This document shows, piece by piece, positions 45,460-57,800 of a stretch of DNA of 64,000 nt (positions are counted from its first letter, which is position 1; each line of letters starts with the position of its first letter). Both the position numbers and the translations under genes were made by a program. The DNA is from Gamsiella multidivaricata. Its lineage: Eukaryota > Mortierellomycota > Mortierellomycetes > Mortierellales > Mortierellaceae. The notes under the pieces were generated by a model, which worked only from the letters and a program-made list of their open reading frames with translations, made no database searches and was not told where the DNA came from. Location of the stretch: the NCBI RefSeq assembly GCF_025024155.1, contig NW_026251754.1, positions 186,001-250,000 of the forward strand. Reading direction: 5' to 3'.

Positions 45460-48400
45460 ATGTTCTCGTCCTTCAAAGAGCGCCTCAATACAGGTCTTTC
45501 GAACCTGCATGAGAAGGGCGTCTCAACCAGTGCCACAGCTGCCAATTCACCCACGCCGCCATCGTCCATAAAAGCAACGATACCAGGGACACCAGACACC
45601 ACCCACGCGGCCGGAGCTGAGGGTATTCATGACGATAAAGCAGGATCATTGACTTCGTTAGCCTCGCCACATTCGCCAACGCCGTCGTCTACTCCTCTGG
45701 CTCAGGGACCACCACCCACAGCCTCGTCTTTTGTTTCGCTTGCGTCAAGAATCAGTGGCGGTGTCGCATCTACAGCTTCTTCATCCTCATTGTTCTTTCG
45801 GCGACCTGTCCAGCATCAACAGGCCGCCACGCAGTCATCTCCATCCAGCCTTATTGTTTCTGGAAACGCAGGATTAGGGTCAGGCGTAGGAGGAAACATA
45901 GTTGGCCTTGGCAGCAGTGTGAGCGGTGGTAAATTAGCAGAACTGGTGCAGAGATTGACACTGGACCCCAAGGATGAGACGCCGGACAAAGCAGACCTGG
46001 CGGCTATCCGGGAGCAGTATCAAAGTGCTGGATCGACGGTACATAAACAGGAACAACAACTACAGCAGGATAAACAAGGTCAGGAAGAAACACAGGAGGA
46101 GAGGGAGCACGAAGAGCAGCAAGGGCAAGTGCAGCATCAGGGACTCAATGAGAATGGGCTTCCGGAGGATGTGATTGAGAAGCTGGAGATCTTGCAGCGG
46201 TACGAGGCAAGATTCTCAGGTGAGAAGATGAAAATGGAGAAGAGCAGCATCAACAATAGCAGCAGCGAAATAAGGATGAAGCAGACTGTGATGATAATGA
46301 TGAAGGGGAAGAAGGACGATATGAACGCTAAAAGGGCGAGGACGGCTTTCTTACCTCAACGAGGCACGCACTTGATTTTCTTCTTTTCTCTTTGACTGTA
46401 TTATGCTGCAATTTCATCCGCTGCTGATGGGTTATGCTCATTGATGATCCCCATGCATTTTCTCGAACGTATGAGTTCCAAAGGAACTAAGTCTTCCTAT
46501 TCTCCTTCTTCTCGGGGAATAGATCTGGCAGGCGCATTCAAGAAAATCGTGCAGGAGAAAATTGCGGCCGAAGCTGTACTCAAGGCGACAACAGCACTCG
46601 AGGATCTGGGAGACATCGAGGCGCTGCAGGCGCATATGCAGAACATGGCTCGCAAGAGTGAGGTATGGTTTCCGAGATACCTTATTGCGATAAACGTTTA
46701 CCCACTTCAAAATACGCTGTCTTCTAACATTGCTGGGGGTTATCGTTCATTTTCATTACTAGATGTCGATGCAGGAAATAAAACGCCTGTCAGATGAACT
46801 TCGAGGTACATGATATACTGGATTCAGCTTTTATTATTTGGTTCACATCTCTATTGTGGTTAGTATCCATCGATGCTATTCTAGAAGCCCAACTCACTCT
46901 GCCCTTTCCACCTCCCATTCGGCCTCAACAACTTTACAGAAACGAGAGCTGCCAAGGATACCGAGGCGGTCTCGCAAGCGGCATTAATCCAGGACTTACG
47001 TAACCAGCTCTCGCTGCGCCTGGAGGTAACAAAGATTTTGATTAATGTTGCGGCGACAGATCCATTTCAATTCAAGAGAATAGAGATACTGATATGTATC
47101 CACGTGCTTAAATGTCTACACAGGAAATCGATCGTCTCAAGCACCGGCAAAAGGATTTGTCTGCATCCTCAGACACCCTAAGTCTGAGTGACACTCTCTC
47201 CGTGCACCACCTCGACCATTCTTCAGATGTGGATACAAAACCCAACTCCATCGATCTCATCTCCACACCATCTTCTCCTCAGCCACCTTCCTTGTCCGCC
47301 AGTGCTTTAGACCCATCTCTAGACTCTGTAACTGTCAACCTGCCAACAGTAGCAACCTCAACAGCATCTCTCACCACTCCATCTCCTACTTCAACCGTCG
47401 CCAAACCGAAGCGCGCGACCAAGGACAAAGATCAAGCATTGAGAGAACTCATGGCTCGGTTGGAGTCTGTATTGAAGGAGAAGAACCAAGCACGAGAGGA
47501 CCAGGAGGAGACTGTGGAGCAAATGGAGTACTGGAAGAGAGAGTTGGGGAAAGAGAGGGAGGCGAATAAGGCAATGGCCGAAAAGATGGATCGGTTGCAG
47601 GCTCAGATCGCAGAAATCGAGGAACAGAGAAAGAAGGAAGCTACTGCTGCTGGCGCTAGCCCCTCAACGAGGAGGACGATTCAAGAAGGTGTTTCTGAAG
47701 ACGCATCTACTGACTCAACGACGACTGCGACTACAGCTACGACAAAAACCGTAGACGGCGTGGAAGATGATTCTGTGGAGGATCGACTATCGCTACTGCA
47801 GAATGAACTCTGTACAGTCCGATTGGAGCTCGCCGCAGCTCTTGAGCGTGAGATCGCCCTTCGAAAAGCGCATGAGGAGCTTGCAACTCTGCAACAGGCC
47901 TACTCAGCGCTTCAAACGTCCAAGACTAAAACCGAACGAGCGCTTGATGCCGCTATGGGTCAGATCCAGGAACTCGAGGACCTAGCAATAGCATTGGGTG
48001 AGACAAAGCAGGCTCTAGTCGAGGCACAGGAGGAGGTGCAAGAACGGCAACAGCTGCTAGACTTGGAGAGGCAGTGGCGCGAAGAAGCAGAGAAGAGCAG
48101 GGATACGATGAAGAAAGAGTATGATGGGGCGGTAAGGCAGGCTAGGATTGAGGCTGAAAAAGGGTTGCAGGAGAAGGTTCGGACGCTGGAACAGCAGGTT
48201 GCGGAAGCAGATACGCAGCGCAAAACTTTAGAGCATGCTATGATAGAGCGTTCTGGGGCGGTGGAAGAAATTGTTGTGCTTAAAGAGAAGATCTTGCAGC
48301 TTGGGAAGGAATTGGAAGACACAGCGACAAAGCAGCAGGCTGCATTTCACGCCTTGCGAGAGGAAAAGGAGAAGGTTGTCGCAGCGCTTATAACGCAGCA

Positions 48401-51400
48401 GCAGCAAGAGCAGCTTCGTCAGTCCAGGATTCAGGAACTAGAGTCTGAGTTGAAGGAATTATCTACGAACAAGATCCCCTCTTTTGCACAGGACAGTGAG
48501 GCCGACAACAAGACTGACAAGGAGCCCAGTCAGGAGACGGGGAACCTAGCCGCTGATAAGGTACCATCCAAGAATGCACTCAAAAAGTTGCGACAGGAAC
48601 TCAATCATGTCAGGAAGGCGAGACAAGAAGCCGAGACCACAGTGGCCGCACTGCAGAGTGAACTAGAGACAATGAAGTCGCAGATCCATCTCGCTTACAG
48701 TACTAGTCATCGACGTTCCCTTGAATCCAGCGCCAGTGATGCACAGGTAGCAAGAGATAACCATATTTCTAGTATCGAGGAGCTTCAGTCGCTCAAGCAA
48801 GAGCGGGAAGAGCTTTCCGAAAAACTGACTCGGCTGGAGCGGCTCCATCAAGGATTCGAGCGCTCATCTTCAGAAAAGATCCGAGCCTTTGAGCAAGAGC
48901 TAGCAGTGTTGGTCGAGCAGAAAGTCGCCTTGGAGGCCCAGGTTCAGGAGCAGTCAGATCTGCTGATCAAGGAGAAAGAGAAAGAGAAGGAGCTGGAACA
49001 GGCACGGGTCGCCGAGGGCATAGAACGCGTGACACTCGAGTTGGCGGCAGTGCGAACAGCTGAACGGTTCGCGAGCGATAAAGTCACAGAGCTGGCCAAG
49101 GACCGGGATATGGTCATTGAGAAGGTCGCCAAGCTAGAAAAGCGGCTAGAGAAGCTGCGAGAGTGCAAGGTTGGTCAAGAGCAGAGCTTGACTGGACAGA
49201 TTGAGGAACTGAACAAGGAGAAGACCGCCCTTGAAGGACAGCTTGTCGAAATCAAAACAGCATTCGAGTCTTGGAAGGCCAAGAGTGAGGAGGAGAAAGA
49301 ACAGCTACAGGAAAAACATACTGCGTTGGTCGGGGAACACGAACAAGCCATGGCAAGGATCTCGGAACTGGAAGAGAAGCTAAAGGGCGCTCCTGGAAAG
49401 ATCGACGATGGCTCTAAGATCCAGGACCTGGAGGCCCAGCTGGCAACTCTGAAGACAGAGCTGCAGACGAAGATCAATAATCTAGAAGTTGCACAGGGTC
49501 AAGCTCAAGTACAACGGACCCTGCATGCCGATAAGGTCATGGAGCTCACAAACCAGATCCAGACACTCAAGGCTGAGTGCGACTCATATGCCCAGCCCAA
49601 GCATGAGCTCGAACTGCAGCTGCAAGAGGCGGCCGATCAGGCAGAATCTCTCCGCGAACAGCTTAAGATTCTAGAGGAGGACAATGCACGACTCATGAAC
49701 GCCAAAACTGAGTCTCAGGAACAGATGAGTGAGCTTCAGTCCAAGATCAGCGCATTAGGTCTGAAGGAGAAAGATCTCAAGGAGGCGTTGGACCTTGCAA
49801 AGGATACAATCCATCAGCGGGACGAAGACCTGTCTGCAATTCACAAGCAACTCAAAGAGACAGAGACCGATCTGGCGAAGACTGTGCAGAAGCTGTCGAA
49901 GCTGGAGAACGAGCGAAAGTCACTTTCGGAAGATGTAGAGTCGATCAGGGCGAATTTGACAAAAACGCAGCAGGAATCCAAGGCCGCGGTCGCAAAATCG
50001 AGCAATCAGCAATCTGCGACGGCGCAGGAGTTGCAGCGGCTAAAGGCGACGCATGTGAAGATACTTCAAGAGAGGGACCAGGTCACGCAGGAGCGGGATA
50101 AGCTGAGCCAGGAAAAGGAAGCTCAACAGAAGGAGATGCAGATGAAGCAAGCGGAACTGGAGACCCTGCAGAAGATGCATGAATCTACTGAGTCACAAAT
50201 GCGAGAATACCAGACGCAGCTGACAGATGCAAGAAATAGAGTCGATACGCTGGAAGAGCTCACATCGATTGCGAAGCGTGTCGCCGAGACCAAGGTGGAG
50301 GAGTTTGAGGCATTGAAGGCAAGAGGTGAACAGCTGGACGAGGAGCTGACGTATACTAAAGAGAGTTTGCGGAGGAGAGAGGAGGCGTATGGTGAGATGG
50401 TGCGCAAGTTGAAGACGGACATTGAGGGGACGAGGGAGGTTCTAGGAGAGGAGATTTCAGGATTGATTGAGCAGGTCGAGCACAAGAAAGAGGAAGTGGA
50501 GGAATTGCGAGCGAACGAGGAGCGGAACCGGAATGAGATTGAGGAAATGAGTAGGGCTCTGGAGGAGAACTCACAGACGATTGAGAAGTTGGAAACGGAG
50601 ATCCAGGAATTCAAGAGTCGAAAGCGGGACCTGGAGCTCGAGCTGGTATGTGTACGCTATCTTTTGGTCTGCGTTGAAATTGGTGCGTGAAAGATGGATA
50701 CTGATACTATTGCCTTCCTTTTGCTTCTACAATAGCAACATTTTAAGGACCTGGAAGAGATCCTGGCTAAGGAAAAAGTAGCGCATGCAGCTGCTGTGGA
50801 AGAGTTCAAGATGCGAGAGGGCCATCTTCGCACCGTCAACAAGGTACCAGACGAAATTCGTCTCTTTCCTTTTACTAGAAGTCATGTATCGGGCTCCATC
50901 TGCCTTTTGAGAAATACTCTAACTCTTTTGTTTCCTCCGCATTGTAGACACTGAAAGAAGAAGTCCGTAAATTCCAAAAGCACATCTCGCCACTTCCTTC
51001 GCCCTCTACGCCGTACTCGCCCTACTCACAATCCAACGTTTCACAGGCACCAGGCGGATCCGCAGCAAACTACCACAGCACTCCATCCACGCCTAAACCC
51101 AAATCTTCCGCCTCTACAAGCCCTGGTGCTGCTTCAACTATGAATGGCGGGCGTTCGTTCTCGTCGCCAAATATGACGCCACCTGCGACACCTCGGTTCG
51201 TCCGGCATCAACCACCACCGGATGAGGATGTGAATATTGAGTATCTGAAGAATGTGCTTCTGAACTTTGTGGAGCATAAGGAACGTCGGGTAAGGATTCA
51301 TATTGCTACTGCAGTCGTGTTTTCGCGCTATGTGTTGTGCAGTATGGACCTTGACACTAACTTCTCCCATCTTGTCCCATTCGTGTCTCATAGCAACAAC

Positions 51401-51471
51401 TGATACCCGTTGTGGCACAGATGCTGCGGTTGTCGGCTGACGAGCAGAAGCGATTTACAAAGGTCACTTAA
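45460..51471 (+). CDS. GRIP-domain golgin (Imh1/golgin-245 type)
   Basis: Eight exons: 45460-46219, 46523-46662, 46763-46805, 46940-47025, 47124-50645, 50736-50843, 50948-51289 and 51394-51471, 5079 nt, 1692 residues. The N-terminus MFSSFKERLNTGLSNL is followed by a ~200-residue Ser/Pro-rich segment. Then YEARFSDLAGAFKKIV opens a coiled-coil extending over more than 1000 residues. The C-terminal ~45 residues (NIEYLKNVLLNFVEHKERR|QQLIPVVAQMLRLS) are a GRIP domain with the conserved Tyr. GRIP domains bind Arl1-GTP on trans-Golgi membranes, so the protein should tether vesicles arriving from endosomes. The last intron splits the GRIP domain. The gene is convergent with the GH5_12 gene, only 147 bases apart. 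Confidence 0.9.
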
Positions 51472-51618
51472 CCACTTCTCTACTTCTCTTATGGTTTTCT
51501 TAACATGTATCTTTTGTATACCCCATGCATTCAGCATTATTATAATGTTTTCCTTTTTTTTTTGTCCTTGAGCGTTTATTCGATCGTCTTTTTCTCGTAA
51601 TAAAAAATACCTATCGCA

Positions 51619-54405
51619 TCATCGTCGCCTTTTCCGTATCTCAATCCAGTGGTCTGGAATGTCGCTGTTCTTGCTGTACACCCACAACAGAATCTGCTGC
51701 TCCGTTTTCCATTCCCATAGTCCATCGCTCAATGTCACAGCAAAGTTCTTTGGCCCACCAGGGAAATGGTATGCAGGAACATAAACCTCCGTCATTGCGG
51801 CATCCGTATCCTTGACTGCAGCCTGATATTCCTCAATTCCGAATTTCGTTCGCAGCTTAAACACCTTTTTATGTCGGTCGAACGATATCTCAGTGGGTTG
51901 CCCCACGGTTGCAATTGGGTACGGGCGACAGAACTGCTCGATGGCACGCCCACCTCGATCTAGTTTATGACCGTCTTTGCGCTCAACGTATGCGGAGTTC
52001 GAGCAGTAGAGACTGAGATTTTCGCCGTTCCAGCCATCACCAAAAGAAGCATCATTTCCGATGGTGTAGTTCCAAAGAGTGTAGTGGGCCATTGTCTTGT
52101 CTAGACCGTTGAGGATGTTGTCAAAGGCCTGCTGAAACTGCTTGGATGTGGCAGCAGGCGGCGTCGTCTGCGTTACTTTGCTGATATTGGTGCTAGTACT
52201 GTCGTTTCGTTTGATGCTCCCGGCTTGCCGTGCCTTATCGAGTCCAACATCAAAGTGTAGCCCAGTCTCTCCTATCAGAACTGGTCTTTTACCTTCAGGT
52301 TCGAGAGTTCACAAAAAACATTTCAAAGAAAGGTCAGCACAGCAAGAGAGCATGTAAGCAGAACGAAATAAAGTGAATAGGACGAAAAAGCGCTTACCAA
52401 GCCGTTCATAGCACTCCTTTTGTATCTCGCCTATCTGCTTCCCAAACAGGGTTTCCGTAGCTTTCTTGCCGAGAACAATTGATCGGAAAAGGTTCTTGTG
52501 TCGCCCACGGCTTAGACCCAACAGATCGATGTTGATCCAGCCCAGGTACCGCTTCGTCAACAGCACAAGGTCGTCGTAATGGTGTGGAGCATAGACCATG
52601 TTGGTTATCAATTCATCATCCGATGCCTTGTCGCTTTTAGATGTCAAATGGGTAAGGTCGGGAGGAGGGACATAAACCGGCGGTTCCAGAAACAGAATAG
52701 CTGTAGGATGCACCTTCCGAACTATTTCAGTAACACGCCTCGCAAAGGGCAGCCAGTGATCCGGTACCCATTGAATCAGGTCCCGCTGTTGAGCAGTCGG
52801 CAAGGATGACTCTGGTCCTCTGGCAAAGTAATCTTGCTGCAGTATTTTCCGCTCCTTGATCGACCACACGCCATGCTGTGCCCACAGACACTCTCCCGCC
52901 TTGGGAAATCCAGGATCCCGGCGAATGCCATACTGACGATCCAGCTCATCCCGTAGCTCAGGGCTCAGCCACGCCTTGGTCGGCCGTCCATGCGATGAGA
53001 GATGCGCAGATGGGTTGATAGTTCTCGATCCAGATTTAACAGGTCCTACGAGTTCGAGCTTATAGGTCGCTACATCTTCCACGACAAGTCCCTCGCCTAA
53101 CATGAGCGACTGCAGTGGCGTGGGCATATCTCCCTGTCGCATATCATGCTGATCCGGCAACATATCCAGTCTCCCGAGTCCAATCCATCCATTCGACGGT
53201 TCGTTCCAGGAATCGTACCCGAGCACAACATGGTCCTCCAACAGCGGGGCTCCCTCGGCGTCTTTACATTCATGAATCCTGTCGACCAACGCCTGAATTG
53301 CGCCCAAAAAGTGCGACTGGAGATAGTCCTGGATGTTGACGCCTTGGTCAAACATACATTTGGGGGCCAGGATCTTGCCCGCGTAAAAGAGTGTGAACAT
53401 GGAGGCACAGGCTAACTTGTAGTAGTTTGTCAGCCAGACCATTCGCAGTAAGGGCTCGTTGTCTTGGAGGGTGTTGTGGACGACAGCGGCACCCGTGGCA
53501 GCGAAGTTGTGGGGGTCCAGACCGGCTGCGTAGAATGTCCAAAGAGGGGCCCCTGAGCCTCCCGAGAACCTTGACCACTGTTTTAGAGGTAGCCGTAAAG
53601 AGGGTAAGTTTGGGAGTATTGTTAAATCGCGCACACATAGTTCAGGATGAGCAAGAAAAGAAAACTCAAGGCTTACCACGTCCTGGTGAAAGTCTATCAT
53701 GACCTTGAATCCATATTCTTTGGCCTTGAGCAGGGCTTTTACAGTGTAATCGAGGAAGTCTTCGTCATATCTCCCACTTCACCGCAAAGACATGAAAAGA
53801 AATACGGTCAAATATAATACATGGGCTAATGTATACCGACTGTATATAGCACACTCGCTTCTAACTTACGGTCCTTGGTGCTCAACGGCCTCCCAAGTAA
53901 CGACCCAACGGATCATCCTAAAGCCCCAATGTCTCAGCCGTGCGAGGTGTTCGTCCGCCTCCTCTAACTCAAACGGTCTCCCCACAAAAGAGATGAGGTC
54001 GTCAGCAGTCGGCTCAGCCCTGACGGCGGCGGCCTCTGTCGTAGTGGTGGGATTGTCACTCTCATTCCGTTGCTCATGCTGCCCAATGTCATCCTTGTTG
54101 CGATTCCCAGTCGATGCCTCGATCGTGGTTGAATCATCCCTCTGGTTACGCCTTTTCAAAAAAGCGTCTCCGCCGACGTGCGAGGGAACAGGGACGGGAT
54201 ATTTGGGGAACTTGCAGCAGCCGCTTAGATTGACACCCCGCATGAGCCACGCGCGGTTGATGGCGTCGCGCAGAAAAATGTCATTAGGTTCCACCCTTAA
54301 ACGAGCCTTGGCTTCCACTGGAGTAGAAACCGAGGTCTGAGGATCTGTGGCAGATACAAGGGGAGGAGGAGAAGGCCTGGGCTGCGTAGCTGGTGTATCT
54401 GTCAT
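51619..54405 (-). CDS. GH5 subfamily 12 beta-glucosidase (glucosylceramidase/sterylglucosidase type)
   Basis: Four exons on the minus strand: 54405-53870, 53770-53677, 53577-52398 and 52292-51619, 2484 nt, 827 residues. Family landmarks in order are MRGVNLSGCCKFP, FVGRPFELEEADEHLARL, RWVVTWEAVEH, DFHQDVWSRFSGG, SWNEPSNGWIG (acid/base Glu near residue 335) and VLIGETGLHFD (nucleophile Glu near 612). A C-terminal beta-sandwich follows. Fungal relatives such as EGCrP2/Sgl1 remove glucose from steryl glucosides or glucosylceramide inside the cell, and no signal peptide is seen here, which agrees. The exact lipid substrate cannot be decided from sequence. A Ser/Thr/Asn-rich insertion sits at about residues 75-125. 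Intact. Confidence 0.88.
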
Positions 54406-54781
54406 TTGCGGATAGAGAATGGAGGTGGAGAGTCGAAGGAAAATGTGTGTTGCAAGAGTGAGAAGAACATTAGTCGTGTGGAGAAATAAGTCCAGGGAAT
54501 GCGCAATGGCCTCTCAACGGCTCGCGAAGGAAAAAATATTTGTCAACCTGCAGCAAGCAAGCTTCTATTCCCGGTTCCTGGGAGCATTCCGCTCTTTAAG
54601 GCGCTGTTGTTGTCGGGGGAGGGGGAGAGAATGGCCACATTTACAATAAATGGCCCCCGTATTTAATCATTGTGATATTACATTCATTCTTACTCTGGGT
54701 ATCTTGCGACTTATTACACTTACGGTGTCTGGAATGGTTGCTAGGCCTTAGAAGGGCTAGGTTCGTACTGTTGCAGGTTGC

Positions 54782-54802
54782 GGGGGGGGGGGGGGGGGGG
54801 GG
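54782..54802 (+). repeat. G21 homopolymer
   Basis: Twenty-one consecutive G. Such tracts can form G-quadruplexes and are rare compared with A/T runs. The length is error-prone in short-read assemblies. Confidence 0.75.
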
Positions 54803-57800
54803 TGAATCCTCCGGGAGAAAGCATCTGATGGCAACCGAAACGGTCTTGCTGCCTATGTAATTTCTCAGCCCTGGGGCTTCCTAAGAGGAAGATGAAGAAT
54901 GTATGCTACGGTTGCGGTTATTGAGGATAATAATGACGGAGAAGATGCGTCCAAAGAATTTGTCAGCATTGACGGATGTCAATCGCCGAGTCCAGGACAC
55001 CGTTAAGACCATGCCCCTGACAAAAAAGCGGATGCTACTGAGACTGAAGACATATCGATGAAGGGTAGTGCTGCTGTTACGGTTGGGAAGAGAAGCGCTG
55101 CTGACCATAACTCGATGAGGGCTATTGCTGTTGCAGCCACTGATATAGCGACAAATGGAGTCGCATGTGCAGATGGGCACAGGACGACCAGAATAGGCGA
55201 TGATACTGCTACTGGCGGTACGTATCATCCATGTTCACTCACTGCCTGTTTAGATTGCCTGCCAGGGACGTCATGGCTATCAAGTGAGTTTCTTCTACTT
55301 CAAGAGGCATGGGGTTGAGCATTGGTCTGGCGGAGACTGGTCGGGGCGCAACTGCTGACGGTGCTCCATCAGAGTAGGTCAAGTCCGACATTGTAGTTTG
55401 TACAGGCTTACACTACACCCATGCTGAGACTCTGTGAAGATCCAACAAAGGCTCGAAGCGTATCATGATTGTTAACTATGGCCAATATGGACAGGCAACC
55501 CTGGAAATCTTGGCTTGCTCCTACTGCTGATCCATGTAGGCCTTCAAACAGGGCGCCTGGGCGCTATGTGGTCCTGAATTTCTGATATCACTGTTCAGAC
55601 CCACCGATGCCAATGGAGATCCTATCGCTTCCTATAACACTTTAGATTGCATCTGCTGCTACTGTCGATATCCTCTCCGGATATACCTTTTGTCCCTTTG
55701 CCCATTCTCCTTGTTGGACGAGTTTGAGCTCATCCTCATCCAAAGGTCCTTCGCTGTTTTTTTTGTTCACAATATGACTTGATATGCAAATAGATTCGTC
55801 TATGCGATGTATCTTGGTTCACACTGCACATATAGCTCGCGGTAGGCAAATTGAATGGCCTCTATGCCATACCAAATTTCCGCCAGGAAGCTTAGACTTT
55901 AGCATGATCTCCCTACAAACGCCGCCAGGAGATCGTTCATCAAAAACTGAATTCTTCATCTTGAAATGCATCTATGAACAAGTCATCCCCAGACACTGGA
56001 AGGGAGCAGGTAAGTGGGGCAGGCACTCCTGTAAAAGAGTGATTGGAAGAATCAAACACACCAGATTATATATATATAATCGAGGCCATAGCCTCAAATA
56101 CCCGTTTGCGCTTCCGATGATACAGAGAAATGCACCTTCCTTCGGTACCAGATGATCATTCATCGCGGTCTACCTTTGACGCGCAATCTCTTCGAGGGAT
56201 ATCTGCAGGCCTGAACTCGACCAACCAATTTGAGTGCAATGTTGAACCCATGGCGTCCCAGTTTGTCGCATCCATTGTAGTCCACGATCTTCTAAATCTG
56301 TGTGGCAATTGAGCAAGTTTGTCGACACTAAGGACTAACAGGCTTGTATCGACATTGACAGAGTTACGGGTCATATAGGCCCTCAGCTCTGCCAAGGTGG
56401 ATGTCTTTAGCTCACTGCTTATAATGAACTTGACTGCAGTAGGTCCACCAATCGTCTTATCCCAGGCGGGATTGGCGAAGGCCCATATACGGCCATATTA
56501 CGGATAAAAGACCAAACATAAGGATATAATTGTTCAAATCGGTATGTCTTTATTGATACTCTTTCAATCGCCTTCATGAGACTCCCGATTGAAGTCTTAA
56601 CTGTGGCGTGTAAGAGTACTTGAAAGACTACTGCGAATCGCCCCCGAGTCGACGATCTCGAAAGACCCGCTTTATAGTGCCTAGGTTCAACCATGCGCGC
56701 CTTAATGTCCTAGGCCCCTACGTACAGAGAGATGCTCGAAGAGGCGAGTCATTCATTTACGTGCGCACGCGCTCTTGCATTACCAACTGACCAATGGCCG
56801 GAGGGGAATGGATCACACACAGACATAAAACGAGAAATAGAGGTGGCATGCATGCATGAAGGGGAGGATAGGGTCTCGAATGGCGTCAGCAGATTTAATC
56901 AACCAGCATGTGTGTGAGAAAGGCCAGGGGGTTGTTTTCGCTCGCATTGGGCGTGCATGAGAAGTGCACGCCATTGCAAATAATAATAATAATAGTGAAT
57001 AGAATAGATGTAAAGCACACAATCTTTTGTTCTGGAATGTTAGAAGTGAAACAAACAAATGTAGGCGCGCGTCCTAACCAGGATGTTTGTCACCAATAAT
57101 GAGGCGGCTAATTGCTCAGGAACCTGATCGTGAGAGAAAAAAGAACAGAGGCGAACGAATGAAAGGATTTGGTCGGATGCACTGGATATTATAGGTGTGA
57201 TTGAGGGAAATAAACAGATAACTCGCTCTCTCGAGAAGTGTTATGTGAAAAGAGAAAAAAGAACGCGTGCAAGTTCAAAAACAGATGTTCGGTTGGAGGG
57301 AATGGAATAAAAAAAAAATCGAAAAACAAGTAGACATGTCGTCTCCTTGGAAAGGAGATGTGCGGACCGTTGGCGATGGCATCATTCGGGAACTTTGACG
57401 GCCCATTCGCTCTCTCTACCATAAATTCACCTGCGGTCTTTTCTATTGAAGTACTCATTCACAGCAGAGAAAAAGCATGCCCTCTGGCGTCGCACCAGAA
57501 GCGGGTTGAGTGCTCTTAAAGTAATACTTTCTAAGAATTCAACTAGTCTATTATAGCCTAGTGTGCACCTGAGGTTAGAATGAGGTGATCCAGGCTCTCA
57601 ATCATTGTGTCCTCCGTGTATTGTAGTCTATGTATCCAAGGTCTTCCACGGTTCACTCTCTCTTTTTTTTATTTTTTTTAAAGAGGTATAGACCCAAGGG
57701 CAGAGAGGCACTCCGGAGCGAAAGGACAGATGGAGCATAGGATGCATCCAACCATAACGGACAGCGACCCCAACCGTTGGGGTTGTATGTATCTCTCCGC

